The notes below the pieces were generated by a model. It made no database searches, had not been told where the DNA came from, and saw only the letters and a list, made by a program, of their open reading frames with translations. From Symsagittifera roscoffensis (lineage: Eukaryota; Xenacoelomorpha; Acoela; Convolutidae): a stretch of 64,000 nt of DNA. The position numbers and the translations under genes are program-made. The stretch is from assembly GCF_963678635.1 (NCBI RefSeq), contig NC_087067.1, positions 13,554,844 to 13,618,843 of the forward strand. Reading direction: 5' to 3'. Positions 25,171 to 38,169 of this stretch are shown one piece after another (the stretch's first letter is position 1; every line of letters begins with the position of its first letter).

Positions 25171-25560
25171 ACAGTCTTCCGCGTACTCTAAATGAAATGT
25201 ATCACAAAGTTATTCCAAGGAGTAGTTTCCTGAATCTACACCAGACTGAGCAAAATCGCGCAGCGATTGCACTATCACAGCACACACCCACATTGAGAAT
25301 TTCGCCCAGGAATCAAAAGGTAGCGAAGAGCGACCGCCGATAGATGGCGACAATCCAGTGCATCTGGGGCAAACAATCTTCGTTGACTACCAGCTGGCAT
25401 GATATTCCGCAGCATTTCTTGTAAACCGACAACTTGAACTGAGAGCAAGCAATGGAGTTACTTCCAACACCTTCACGACTGACAGGACAATGGTACTTCC
25501 CAACAAGCAGCTAAAGTAAATCAAAACACTAAAACCAACTACAATATGAAAAAATCTAGA

Positions 25561-28500
25561 ATGACAAATCACTTCTTCGAACAAAACTGAGAGCGATGCC
25601 AAATTCTCGTTGCTTGCAGCTTAGGAAAAATTAGCCAACCCCACCCCAAAATATTTGATGTATGAAAATCAATCTAAGATAACAGGGATTCTCTGCACAT
25701 AATTTAATGATTCTTTTCCAACTTTCCCAGACATTTGAATTTCTTGTTCAAAAAAACTATTCAAAAAGCAACAATGATAGCCGGTTACTGTGCAAGTAGC
25801 ACAGAATGTTCCAACCACAGTCTTAAAAAAATACATTTTTTCAAATTAGTGTCGTTTTTTCTGCGTGGAGTAATCAAATGATCTGAACGAAAAAATAAAA
25901 CTGAAGCATATTCGATTTTCATAGTAAAATAAGCCAATTGGAAAACATTTTTTGTAGAAAAATGACTAGAAAAACGAAAAAATTGTTAAAATTTTAAATT
26001 TTTTGCAGAAAGTTTTTGAATTTCGAAGTTTTGATTCCCGAACTGACTATCTTTACTCGAATAAAACTAAGCTTTCACGGCTTAAATCAAGAATAAATGA
26101 GCTTTTGTAAGCCTTCTCAGTCTCACTTTTTCGCTTGAAATTAGTCAAATATCAAACTGGTTTTTCTCGATACTAAGAAAATTTTTTGAAAAATTTTATA
26201 ATGTTCTAATCAAGACTGAAAAGGCTTTAATATGATATATCACTCGAGTCATTCGGATGATTATTAGTGGTTCCTGATTTCGCGTTGAAAACAAAAAAAA
26301 ACAAATGGTCGGAGCAATAAAACTATTTTGAACAGATTTTATCTTCATACTTTGCATCGTAGCATCGTACTTTTAGCCATAATAATATGGAATGCAAAAT
26401 CGCCGACTGAACAAGTCAATTGCAAAACTAGCCGAGTAACGCAGCACGTAGGCTTCATCGTAACCTTCAACCAATATTGTCCAACGTAGCCTTCAACCAG
26501 TACGAAAATCAGTATTGCCTGCTGCCTGCCAACAGTTGAATCTTCGCCGACAGTAGAACTTATTTGAAATGTTTTTTTTTCGGATAACATCTTAAACCGA
26601 TGAAAGAATCTGCCAGAAATTTTGGGCCTTATATCGATTTATATCAAATAATTGCGTTTCGAAGCTCTACACTTTAGGCATCCTGGAAAACATTTTTGAA
26701 CGTCTAGTGAAAATAGCCGAACTCTTCAGTGTCCCTCAAATTTCCCAAATCTATCTGTGGACAATTAATGGAGCATTATGGAAAACAATTTTCGAGAAAA
26801 AAAGCCATGAAAATCTGATGACGGATAAAACGTGAGGCCATTCTACCACATGAAAAACAAATCACGGCAAATGATCATTATACTGAAACTATCAACGAAC
26901 ACCTGTTCTAGTTGCTAACGCCTCGGAAAAATTTATGAGTGCAATTTATCTTTAGCTTTAGCAAAAAAAAACTATATTCAACTGGAAATAGCTTCCATCT
27001 CATTCTTACTATCAATTTAATTCGAGCCCGTGTTGAAATTTTCAGAACAAACTTTTCTCGACTGGAGAAATAACATTCGGAAATCAAATCACCAGTGAGG
27101 AGAATTTAATATTACGTCACCATCGACGCCCAGTAAACTTTCTTTGAAGTAAGTTAAATAGCGTAAATTAATTCTCCAGGCGTCAAAGTTTCATTTGTAG
27201 ACCCTTGAGGCGGACGGACTAAAAATGACTCCAAATTAGTTCTTCGCTAAATCCTTACTTTCAATAGATATTTCGACTTCAGGCACGCCTATATACCTTG
27301 ATGTTTGAGATTTAATGTCTTGCTCATGCCCTTATAATGTTCTGCCCTTCCCTTTGTGGGCAACCGATTCAAATAGCCGAGACCAAAATCGAAGATCAAA
27401 TAGCGAAACAGGGTCAAAATGTCTACAGAAGTCTATTTATTTATTTGCGCATTGAAAGGCGGGTCATCTGATTCAATAAATGAATTAGTGCAATTTCAAA
27501 AAAGGTGAGCCGAAAATTACATATTTGAACAGCCAAAATGCTTCAACTCAACAATATATTATGAAGTACAAAAGAACAATATTATACAAGAACTTGTTAT
27601 CAGAAATGCATTTCAGAAACCGCTAAGCTAATCGAAGTCATATTAATGTTTCGGGCACCAAAGACAAACAATTAGAATGTAAGATCATGGTGATGCAAGC
27701 CAATGAAATTTAAGAAATGATAACAACAAACATAACCGGATGCTGCGCAAGAAAGAAAATGTCGAAGAAAGCCGGAAGAAAATGTCCAGATAACCGGCGG
27801 AGAAAACGTCCGCCTACACAGTCGTCGCTGCACAAAAAACACTTGAAATTGGAAAGAAACTAATTACAATTTATCTGATTCTTCTGGCGTTGTTTTAATT
27901 TTAGGGATGTTTATGACAATTTCCCGTATCCCTAAACACGAAAAACGCCCAAAATATTCAACTGTTTTCTTTCAACAAAACTATAGATTCATTCTCGAAA
28001 AATTCTTGATTTTAAAATTCAATTTTGTCGAGGCCACAAATTTTCAATACTCTTTCTATTTTTCAATAAATATTTCATTCATACAAATGTTTGTCTCATT
28101 TTTCAGTTTGAACTGACAACCTTAAACACTTTCCTGAAAAAAGGCTGCCCTATTGAAATGAGCGAAAGAAAACAAACAAGGATAACCGGTTGCTGAGAAA
28201 ATAGAACAGAAAGTTCTGACAACAGTTTGATTCGCAAATTTTGATTTTTGTTCGTTCGGCTAAAAGCAAATCTAAAGACGCAGATGCAGCTTCGCACCAC
28301 TTGCAATATAAAACGAAAAAGCAATAAAAAAATTTAAAAAATTGAAAATGCCAAAAAAAACTAGATCTATCAAAATGAATCAGGCTAGTTGTGTAACAAA
28401 CATGCCAAGACAAAAGAATGTGAAATTGGAAGAAAATTTACCAAGCGGTAACAAAACCGAAATTACCTTTGCATAAACCCTTCAAGCACACACGCACAAA

Positions 28501-29640
28501 CAAACAAAATTTTGGCGGGTCGAAGGACGCAATCTGAGGCCATGAAGCACATATAATTTGGGCCCGAAACTTATCAAGCCGAAAAAAAATTGCCACGAAA
28601 AACTTTAACTACTATTTCTATTAAGATTTTAGCAATTTGTGCAAACAATTGAGCATCAAAAATGATGTTTGCCTTCAAACTACTCGAAATTAAGTCACTA
28701 AAGTCAATAAATTAGAAGTCAAAATCATTTGGACTGAAAAAAGCTTTTAATAAAAAAAAAGCAAAAAGAAAAGTATACCAAGAAATTACATCATATCTAA
28801 TTTTTGATTATAGCACTCTCCCTACCCCATCAGATGAGGTTAGCAGCACCAGGCATTGTCGAACTCCAGCTCTCCGTCAAATACGGTCTCGCGGGTCAGT
28901 GAGGGTAAGACAACGTTCCTCGATATCAATGTTCACAATCTAACCAAGTACTTCTAGGTCTCCGTCTTAGGTGTCTTTTGATGAACGATATCTTCATCTC
29001 ACTGACCATTTTGTTGCATGAAACGGAGGGAGCGCTCAACATGTCCAAACCATATGAAGCGTCTGCTACGAAGGACGTTGATAAGGTCACACAAGCCGAG
29101 TTTATCAAGAAGTGTACCTGGGTCATGAACACCAGGATTAACACCGCAGATCCAACGGATCGTTGAACTGTCAATTCGTTGGAATAGTTGCAGATCTGAT
29201 ACGTTGGTAACCCAAGGTTCACTTCCGTGCAGCATCCTTGATAGCACACAAGAAGAGTACAGTCTTCCGCGTACTCTAAATGAAATGTATCACAAAGTTA
29301 TTCCAAGGAGTAGTTTCCTGAATCTACACCAGACTGAGCAAAATCGCGCAGCGATTGCACTATCACAGCACACACCCACATTGAGAATTTCGCCCAGGAA
29401 TCAAAAGGTAGCGAAGGGCGACCGCCGATAGATGGCGACAATCCAGTGCATCTGGGGCAAACAATCTTCGTTGACTACCAGCTGGCATGATATTCCGCAG
29501 CATTTCTTGTAAGCCGACAACTTGAACTGAGAGCAAGCAATGGAGTTACTTCCAACACCTTCACGACTGACAGGACAATGGTACTTCCCAACAAGCAGCT
29601 AAAGTAAATCAAAACACTAAAACCAACTACAATATGAAAA
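25561..29640. repeat. Tandem segmental duplication, copy 2
   Basis: Second copy of 20088-25553, starting immediately after it. It is shorter because it lacks about 380 bp (junction near 26613, GAATCTGCCAG joined to AAATTTTGGGCC) and about 985 bp including the satellite array (junction near 28556, CACATATAA joined to TTTGGGCCCG). It also has small indels, e.g. CAG inserted in GACAACAGTTTG near 28220. Confidence 0.85.
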
Positions 29641-29936
29641 AAGTAGAGCAAAAAATACAATTATATGTGGCAATGAGGTCGACAGTCAACTAATAATCCG
29701 GCTATTTTTTTAAACGGAATATTTCCCGTTTGAAAGAAAAACCGGTCCTGTCAGCTTCGATCCGAGGACCATTGTGTCCCAGGCGTATTCGTTACCTTCA
29801 AGTTGACGGAGACGCAAAGAAATTTAAATTGAAAATGAACTGAACCATTTCTAACTTTGATAATTCTGTGAACAAAGTTATTTACGGGAAAAAAGTCTAG
29901 TACCCGACTGCAATACATTTGCTTATCGCAAGGGTA
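28276..29936 (+). repeat. Family A element, long copy without satellite array
   Basis: Begins CGCAGATGCAGCTTCGCACC and ends with GTCTAGTACCCGACTGCAAT then TTTGCTTATCGCAAGGGTAA, the family terminal hairpin. A minus-strand tRNA-like box lies at 29750-29815 (CAGCTTCGATCCGAGGACC, complementary to GGTCCTCGGATCGAAGCTG). A LINE fragment (28810-29258) lies within, so the element is nested or composite. Confidence 0.55.
28810..29258 (-). pseudogene. 3' fragment of a non-LTR retrotransposon reverse transcriptase (copy 2)
   Basis: Near-identical to the fragment at 24725-25170, carried along by the duplication; one substitution changes LQLLQR to LQLFQR. It has the same MLHGSEPWV and FIWFGHVERS blocks and the same frame breaks, so the element was already dead before duplication. 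Confidence 0.65.
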
Positions 29937-30179
29937 AAAAGCGTCGAAAATAAAGAAACCATTTAGCAATATTAAAATAAGTATAATTTTTCACAACCGT
30001 TTTCGATCAAAATATTTCGAAGTTTTGCAGAATGTTTTTTTTTTAGGATTTTTTGTTGTCAAGAAGACTAACAGAAGCTTCAAAACGAATATTTCAGGGG
30101 TAAAAATAAAAAGTGCGTCGTATTTCTGTCCTGCTCACTGGCTTCATTTATTTGAAATCAGACCAAAAATTTTACACAG

Positions 30180-30470
30180 CTCTATAAGTGAAATAAGAAA
30201 AAGTACAAATAAGCCTGGAATTAGTAAATAAAATTTCTTCCACACGACGAATTCTGATCTCACTCCCTAACCTCAGCACCGGACGCTTACCAATCGGCAA
30301 ACTCTAGCCAGAAATAAAGCAGACAACAGATGCTCTGAAATTTCCAAAGCTACAGATCGTGATAATAGCAAAAATGCCACCAAATGAGAACTTTTTTTGC
30401 AAGTTAGGATAAAAAAAGATACTTCATAACAATACACCACGCTCGCAAGCGTAAAAAAGCTTCTCTACAC
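30180..30470 (+). repeat. Short family A copy
   Basis: GTACAAATAAGCCTGGAATT, then CTCTAGCCAGAAATAAAGCA and ACAACAGATGCTCTG, ending CCACGCTCGCAAGCGTAA, match the copy at 18935-19240 block by block. The tRNA-like part is eroded here. Confidence 0.45.
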
Positions 30471-30609
30471 TGAAAAATTGGTGGGAAATTTTTCATAGGG
30501 TTTGACTCAATACTGCAAGTGCTTTAATCACACCCGAATACAAAATCCCTCCCCACATTCAGTGGTCGGAACAAAAAACAACGGAATATGGAAACTCTGA
30601 CAACTTTTT

Positions 30610-30830
30610 ACACAGAGTCGAAGCTGCACGACTTCAAAATTTGGAGTTTCATGTCCTTCACTCTAAGCCACGGACGCAAAATCATCGTCAAACACTAGCC
30701 ACGAATGAAGCAGTGAACAGACGCTAGGAAATTGTGATTGTAGCGAAAGTTCCACCGAATGAGCACTTATATTTGCGAGTTAGATCGGAAAAAGTAGTTA
30801 TACAAAACACTACGCTCGCTAGCATAAACA
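30610..30830 (+). repeat. Short family A copy with both ends
   Basis: Left end ACACAGAGTCGAAGCTGCAC; middle CACTAGCCACGAATGAAGCA; right end CTACGCTCGCTAGCATAA. About 220 bp, so this looks like an internally deleted derivative of the longer elements. Confidence 0.5.
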
Positions 30831-31388
30831 CATCAATATCACGAAAATTCCCGTCTTTTAAAAGAGATATCGGAACTTTAAACAGAGTTCGAAAAGTGAC
30901 AATTTTATAGAAAATAAGCACGATACTACATATTAGATATTCATAACTTACATAAAATATTAATTTATACATAGAAAACAATTATGTAGATATCTAGGTA
31001 AAAAAAGTTTATTGCGCAAAAATAAAAAAAGCTTCAACTTTGCCAAATAGTGAAGCATACGATCAAATTGGCAATGGATTCAAAGATCTTAAAAGTTTAC
31101 CTAGTCGAACAAACCGATCCTCAAAATATCTTGACCTGACCTAACCTAACGTCAATCGAACCTCCGACCTCAAGATGTAACCCCTCATTCCAGCCAAAAG
31201 ACTTCAAAAAGCAGATAGCCTCTGATGAATTTGGATTAACCAACCTAAAATGTTAAAACCATTAAATTTGGTTACGTTTTTGCACACAGAGTTTAGTTGC
31301 AAACCTTGATCCATCTAACTAATAAAAAAAGTTGTTTTAGTAAGAAGTTGTTTTTAGTAAGAAGTTGTTTAAAGTATTCCTTTTAATA

Positions 31389-32460
31389 ACACAGAGGCAA
31401 AGCGGAGCTTCACGCCACTTGTCAAATAAAGCTAGCGTAGCATTGCAGGCTAGAGAATGAGACCGTTATCACAAACTCGAAAATATTCGAGAAATGAAAA
31501 ATTCAATTCCAGAAAACACTCACTGTCAGCCAAAACACAACCACCAGCATCAAAAAAAGCTTTTGGTATCACTTACCAAGCAGCTACTCAACCTACAATA
31601 ATTTAAATAATACACACTGAGCCAAAGAAATTATAAGAAGTTAATGTCAAAAAAAATCTTCTCGATTTGTCTTGAATTAGACGAATGAAAATTAGACGAA
31701 AGAATGTTAAACAAAAAACATCAAACAAAAGACGTTAAGCAAAAAAAAACAATTTTTTCAAATTGTTGAACAAAAAATTGAAAAAAGGGCTACAAAAATT
31801 TCATATTTGTATTGAATGAAAGTCATATATAGCATTTAAAAAATTGGAAATCATGAACCGAGCGGCAACAAACTTTAGGTAGAAACTTGTTGAGCCGAAA
31901 ACAAAACTAACTATTGTAATTAAAAAATTCTCAAATTTTTAATGTTTTTAGGGCCCATCCAAATTGAAACACGTTTATATTTTACGGTCAAAATTATGCA
32001 ATTTAAGTTGATAAAGTCAACATAACATGAACGGAACCTGTTTAAATAATAAAAACGAAAAAAAAATTCAAAATCAGACGTAGTAAGTTTACAATATTGT
32101 GAACTTTCAAGTGGTAAAATTCATTGGATAAAAATCCATGCCTTGAAAAGTAAGCCAACAAAAACCTAAAAACTGATTTTAAAAAATGGTTATTATAAAA
32201 ACGGAAAATGAACCGACAGAAACTGAGAAAATCACAAACCGAAAAAAATTGAGATATTCTTTCAAAAAGATAATTATAATCTGAAACTGGTTTTAACTAA
32301 TTACTTTTTAAATTATAGTAGTATTTTTTAATTTTCAAGAAATTGAGCATGTGAAGAAGATAAATGAGTCCAGGAGATGAATGATTCCTGTGAAAAAATC
32401 ATTTGCAGAAAACAATAAGTCTAGTACCCGATTGCAATACCCTTGCTTATCGCAAGAGTA
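31389..32460 (+). repeat. Family A element, about 1.07 kb, both ends clear
   Basis: Left end ACACAGAGGCAAAGCGGAGC then TTCACGCCACTTGTCAAATA. Right end AGTCTAGTACCCGATTGCAA then CCCTTGCTTATCGCAAGAGTA. No satellite array inside. The interior is A-rich with a run of AAACAAA words near 31700. Confidence 0.6.
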
Positions 32461-32984
32461 TTAAGTCAAGTTGACTTTGAAGAAAATTTGCCGAAAAGGA
32501 AAACTGATTGTTACAAGCATCGCAATGAAAGTTTACACAGCGGTCAAAAAGTCGAAAAGACCTGAGCAGACACCCACAAAGCCGAAAAAATGTTAATCGG
32601 TTAAACAAAAATTAAATCCCCCTTTAAACATACGCACAAAAATATGAGAAAAATATAAGTCCTAAGATGCTCAATGAGTTCACAAAGCCGAATTTTCAAA
32701 AGCAGAAATTTTGAAAGCCGATGGTTGAAAAAAAAACGAAAAATGAAATTTCGATATATTGAAGTTGGTAAATTCACAATCACGATCAGACAACTTTCGA
32801 ATATAACGGGTAATTAAAATACCCAAAATATCTCTTTTGATTGACGAAGTACGAAAAAAAATTAGACCACGAAAACTGGATCAGAGAAACGAAAAAAAGA
32901 TCAAATAAAATTGGCGAACAAAATTTTTTTATGGGAAAAGGTCTTGTTACGGTTGCAATACCCTGCAATATCCAATGAAAGGGG

Positions 32985-33300
32985 CGCAATAGAAAGGGGG
33001 CGGACACCCCTTCCCCTCCATCGGGGATTCGTCCTCCTTTGCCATTATTTTATGATTTATGACATCTATTTTCGGATCCCTTTGGTGCCAATATATTCTA
33101 ATTCAGCGCGCGCCGAAAAAAACCCAATTTGGTCAAACATATCCGAAAAGTGCAACAAAATGGCAATTTGACGTACTTTTTGAAAATTGTCAAAAAGAAG
33201 TTTTTTTAAGAGTTCTGAGCCAAAATCAATTTGGTTGATTAAAAAAAGTCGACAAACTTTTCCAAACTTATTGAGACTCAATCCACCCCTACCCCATAGT
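32985..33300 (+). repeat. Family C copy, inverted relative to 9800
   Basis: A G/C-rich left part (AGGGGGCGGACACCCCTTCC), then GGTGCCAATATATTCTAATT, GCGCGCGCCGAAAAAAACCC and AAATCAATTTGGTTGATT are family C blocks in reverse order and orientation. Confidence 0.45.
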
Positions 33301-33510
33301 AAAAAATGCATGCTACGGGAACTAAACCTACTGGAGCTAAACGTACAAAAAATAAACAGACATACGAATGTCTAGAACAGCTGAAAACTTCCAGCTTGCA
33401 AAAAACACAGGTCCCAACAGCATTACAACTTGAAGCCTTCGTCGTCTCAAGCATGTTTGTTACCCCTACACCAGATGAGCTGAATCGTTAATTGAGTTCT
33501 AATTGATCAA

Positions 33511-35285
33511 CATAGAATCGAAGCGGAGCTTGCACCACTTACAATACAACACAAATAAAAAAAAGCATAAGTCGAAAAAAAATGAAAACCTTTCTCTTAC
33601 ACAAAACTAAAAGAGTAGCTGCTTCTGCAGGAAAAATTCGCGCAACTGCAAATCTTAAATTTTCGTCTAAGATTTGAATGGGTAGTTTTTAAAAATTCAA
33701 AATGTTTCTAAAAACGGTCAAAATTCAAAAACTCGACTTTCCGAAATCCGCAACTTGTTTCTGCTGAAAACAGGTTGTAGTCCGCAAAAAGTTGAGAAGA
33801 TATCTAATATCGGGTTTATCGATTGAAAACTCAAACGTAGAAATGGAACGGTAATTATCGAGCAGAGTAAGAAAAACTTCCAAAAAACGGCTGAAGTTTC
33901 AAAACTTTCACTTGTTTGAAGGCCATGACTTTTTCTTAAAAAACCTGGGCATAGCGAATTCTAAAAGCAAGCTTCCAACAACCTGTTGTTTAGATTAAAC
34001 TTATGACATCAGATTTGGCAGGTTAGTTATCGAGAGAAGTCCAAAAAACGGTCAACAAATCAGAAAATTGGCATTTCCGAGAATCACAGCTATTCAATTT
34101 GAGAAAAAATAGTAGACGCTTTTTCAAAAAAGATTCAACGGTTTTTTTGATTGAACCCAAAAAATCCAGGTTTGAACCCGAAAACCCAGGTTCTCGAGAA
34201 AAGTTTAAAAACAGTCAAAAATCAAAAATTTGACTTTTCCGAGGGCATTACTTTTTGTGAAAAAAAATTTCGGCGCAACCGCGTAATCAAAAGAAGCTTC
34301 CTACAATCCGTTTTTTAAAATTGAACCCAACATCTTAGATAATGAAAGTTAAATTTTTCGGTTAAATTTATAAAATTTTAAAAAAACGCTCAATAAATGG
34401 AGCTTTTCCGAGGTCGATTAATTCTTGTGTAAACAAAATGTGATTAGCTTCTAATTCAGGTAAAGCTTCCCATTTCCCGTTAACTCCATTGAACGCACAA
34501 CCTCAGGTTTAAGAGGCTAGTTTTCGAGAAAGTCTTAGAAAATTCGAAAAACGGTTAAAAAAAAAGTCATTCCGAGGACCATTATTTTTTTGTGTAGAAA
34601 ACGTTTGGGCGTAGCCGCTTATGGAGGTGCTCTTTTCAAATTTTTTCTATTCATTGAAATCAAAATCTCAGATAACAAATATAAGTTTTTGAGAAAACGA
34701 GATAAAAAACTAAAAAATCAGTCAAAATTTTCCCCAGATTTCTTCGAAGGCTGTAGACAAAGGGGTAAAGCAAAAGAGACCAGGGGAGGCACACAAGAAT
34801 AAGGGCGGTCTTTCTATGTATACCCTTTCTTTTGAAAATCGGTTGGAGGGCTTTTGAGAAACAAAATATTTTTGCAAAAAGTGATAAAATTTTCCAAAGC
34901 GTCTCAAAAAAAAATTTAGTAAAAAACCCAATCCCATACACTTTCTTAATACCTGTTTTTATCAAACAGGAATACAAAGTAAACATGCCAAGCATAACAT
35001 TTTAAATTCAAATTAGCAACTGACCAAAACTTAAGAAGCGGAAACAAGGTCGACAATCTTGGAGCAACAGACAACAGTTGAGCCGAAATTTTTTAAAATA
35101 TTAAAGCGTTAAAAAATTTCAAGTCCCCCTGACACTACCCTTAGTAACAAGTGCACACCCAGTCTTCAAATTTTTTTTAAACGAAATTGAGCATGTCAGC
35201 TGCATAGTGATTCAACTGATTTTGTTAAACAAGTTGTTAAACCGAAAAGGTCTACATTCTGATTTGATAACTCTTGCTAAAGTTG
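33511..35285 (+). repeat. Family A element carrying a satellite array
   Basis: Left end AGAATCGAAGCGGAGCTTGC then CCACTTACAATACAACAC. The satellite array follows at 33669-34770, then a conserved tail (TCGAAGGCTGTAGACAAAGG). The right end is degenerate near 35245 (GTCTACATTCTGATTTGATA). Frames at 34590-34995 lie in the repeat and are not genes. Confidence 0.5.
33669..34770. repeat. Diverged satellite array, period about 165-170 bp, about 7 monomers
   Basis: A recurring block of the type GATTTG..GGGTAGTTTTCGAG, then AACGGTCAAAAATC, TTTCCGAG, GTGTAAAAA, GCGTAGCCGCTTATG and CTTCC.ACAACC. Starts are near 33671, 33837, 34011, 34163, 34330, 34503 and 34670. Monomers differ clearly from one another, so the array is old. 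Confidence 0.65.
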
Positions 35286-35344
35286 AAGCAGGTGTAATAA
35301 TTTCACGAGCTAACTCTTTTGAACAATTTTAGGCTGAAAAATTG

Positions 35345-37197
35345 AGCGCAAAGAGGCGAAGCGGACCTTCGCACCACCTGCGATACAGCAAACATAAAAC
35401 AAGCATTTAAGTAAGTCAGAAGAGTAGAAAATTTTGAGATAATCAATTTTCCCAAGGAGATAAGATTTCCCTTACAAAAAGTAAGGAATTGTCGCTTCTG
35501 CAGGAAATATTATCACAACCAATTTTTCAATTGAACTTTTCATCTCAGATTTGATTGTGTAAATTTTAAGAAAATTCAAAGACTTTCTAAATAACGGTCA
35601 AAAGGATTTCAAAAATCCATAACAATTTTCTGCAAAAAGCAGGTTCCCGCCGCTTAAGCAGAGAAGATTCCCAAAACTGGGTTTTTCGATTGAAAACAAC
35701 CTGAGAATTGGCACGGTAGTTTTCGCGTAAAGTCAAATAGTTTCCCAAAGATTGTCAAGGTTTCGAAACTTCGACTTGTTTGAAGGCCATAACTTTTTTT
35801 TCTTAAAATAACTATACATAGCCAGTAAAAAAGATAGGCTTTCAACAATCTGTTGTTTCGATTAAACCTATGATATCAGATTTGGTAGGATAGTTAGCGA
35901 GCAAATCCAAAATTTGACATTTCAACAAATTAAAAATTTGACATTTCCGCGAATCATTGTTTTTTGTGTAAAAATATGGTGCAGCCGCTTATGCAGGAGG
36001 GATTAACTCAACCTGTAATTTCTATTGAAACCAGAATCTCAGATTTGGGAGGGTAGTTCTCGAGAAATGTCAAAAACTTTTTAAAAAAAATCGAGGGCCA
36101 AAACTTTTGATGTCGGAAAAAATTGGGACTATTCGCAAAAGAAAATGAGCTTCCCACAACCCGTTCTTTGAATTGAACCTAAAATCTCAGATACGGCAGG
36201 GTAGATTTCGAGAATATTCAAAAAGTTTTTTTTAAAAAAACGGTCCAAAATAAAAAAAGACTTCTTCGAGGAAAACATTTTTGTGCAAAAACACTTTGTG
36301 AGTGGCCGCTAATGTAGGGGAGCTTCCCACTACCCGTTATCTCCATTGAACCCACAATCAGATTTGCGAGGCTAGTTTTCGAGAAAAGTCAAAAAGATTC
36401 ACAAAACGGTCAAAAATCAAAAACTTGACAAATCCGAGTGCGATAAATTTGTTTTAAAAAAAATGGGCGTAGCTGCTTATGCACGAGTCTTTTCAAAACC
36501 GTTCTATTCTTTGAAAACAAAACTCATATTTGAGAGGGTTACTTAACGAGAAAACGATAAAAAATCAAAAATTTTGGTCAAATATTCCCCACAGACTTTT
36601 TCGAAGGTTGTAGACAGAGGGGTCAATTAAAAAGAGATTCTAGGAGAGTATACAGAAAGACAAGGGAATAGGCGTCTTTCAATTGATTCACCTCTTTTGA
36701 AATCAGTTTAAGTTTCTTAGATAAACTAAAATTTTTCCAATAAATCTGAAATTAATTTTCCATAAAGAAAAAATTTTCAATCGATTGGTTAACATACCAC
36801 CAAGATGAAAAAAGCGGAGGGTAGTGTTAAAGTTGTGTTTCTCTAGAAATGGCCCAAAATGAGGCCCAAACAAAAAAGAAAATAAGAAGCCAAGGTAAAA
36901 AAAAACAATCCAAGAATTGAAAACTAAGCCGACAACAGATAAGCAGACAAATAAATGTCCGACAATTATATTTGAAACAAATTAATTCTCTTTTGAAAAA
37001 GAAACAGGTCTTGCTCAGATTCGAACTAAGGACCTTTGCCGTCCCAAGCATATTCGTTACTACCAGCCTAAATTGACCGGGAACGCAGAGATTTGAATAC
37101 ATTATGAATCAAGATACATGTGATTCTGTTAATTACGTTGTTAACTCGAAAAAAGTCTATATTCCAGACTGATAACGCTTGCGATTAGCAAGCGTAA
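35345..37197 (+). repeat. Family A element carrying a satellite array, complete
   Basis: Left end AAAGAGGCGAAGCGGACCTT then CGCACCACCTGCGATACAGC. The array at 35545-36620 follows, then the tail (CGAAGGTTGTAGACAGAGGG). A minus-strand tRNA-like box lies at 37010-37080 (GGTCCTTAGTTCGAATCTGA on minus). The terminal hairpin is ACGCTTGCGATTAGCAAGCGT. Confidence 0.6.
35545..36620. repeat. Diverged satellite array, about 7 monomers
   Basis: Monomer starts near 35545, 35702, 35876, 36030, 36188, 36359 and 36518. Same monomer type, number and tail as 33669-34770, suggesting the whole element including its array was copied rather than each array growing separately. Confidence 0.65.
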
Positions 37198-37199
37198 TA

Positions 37200-38165
37200 T
37201 TTACTGGACTTTAAATTTAAGAACATTTGGCTGTGAAGAAGGGTTCAAATGAAGTCCGAGTGAATCCACGAAAGCAACACTTTCGCGCGAGTGGATTTTT
37301 GTGGTTAGATGAGTAAAAAATTTTCAAGAATGCTTCCGTCCATGGTGTTGATCTAAGCGACCACATTTTTTGCAAGGTTTTAGAAACTAAGTGAAACTGT
37401 CAGTCAAAACAAATTATCAAAAAAAAAAACTAAGAGATAGCTGCGCAAAAGGTACACAAATGAAGTTAGAGAATTCAAGGTTATTTTGCAACTTGGTCTT
37501 GTGAGATGGTTCTAAATGCACAAGTGTATTTTTGGCAGACTTTTGTATTATAGCTCTAATGGAAATCACCAGTTCTAAATATTTGAATGACAAAACGACT
37601 GTTTTCTAATATAAACTGTTCTATTTTCTAGTTTATTTTTAAAAATCTACAAGTAGTTCTAATAATCAGTAAAATAATTAATTTAATGCATTAAAACTGA
37701 GAGAAGTTTCAGAGCAGCTATTGTTCAGAAGATAAATTTTTCAGCTCTTTTTCTTGCATGACAACAGATTTCTGTAATATATTTCTTTTATTTCATTCAC
37801 GTGATTGCGCTAAAACACTACGTGCATTTTAACTATCGGCTCTTTCGCATTATAAACCCCAGCCAAGTAACAAAAAAATATATAGCCCGGGAAAAAAGTA
37901 ATTTACGTACTTTTGGGGTCTATAAATGTTGGAGATCTTTAATGGGAAATAGCCAAAGTATCACTGAATAAAAAAACTAAACGCAACATTCTTAAATAAA
38001 AAAAACTCGAAATGAAAACAACAAAATCATCACGAATAGTAAAAGAATCTTCACTACGTTCAACGACTGTTAAACATAGCAACGAAGCTATCTTTCTGCA
38101 TTTATGAAATGCATCAAAAAGAGCTGAAATACTTATGAACAATTTCTGCAATGCTTTGATTTACA
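37200..38165. other. Non-coding stretch, likely 3' flank of the gene ending at 38170
   Basis: No gene seen. On the minus strand this is downstream of the stop at 38170. I could not identify a clear AATAAA on the minus strand within the first 250 bases. Confidence 0.4.
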
Positions 38166-38169
38166 AAAG

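Larger units (their letters stand above)
20088..25553. repeat. Tandem segmental duplication, copy 1
   Basis: Sequence from ATGACAAATCAC to CAACTACAATATGAAAAAA is repeated head-to-tail at 25561-29640 with high identity. Copy 1 contains two blocks missing from copy 2: about 21175-21553 and about 23481-24464. The second block carries the 172-bp satellite array. Both copies share a LINE relic at their right end. The paired frames inside (for example 20899-21189 and 26345-26590) differ mainly by amino-acid-changing substitutions, so they do not look like conserved genes. Confidence 0.85.
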
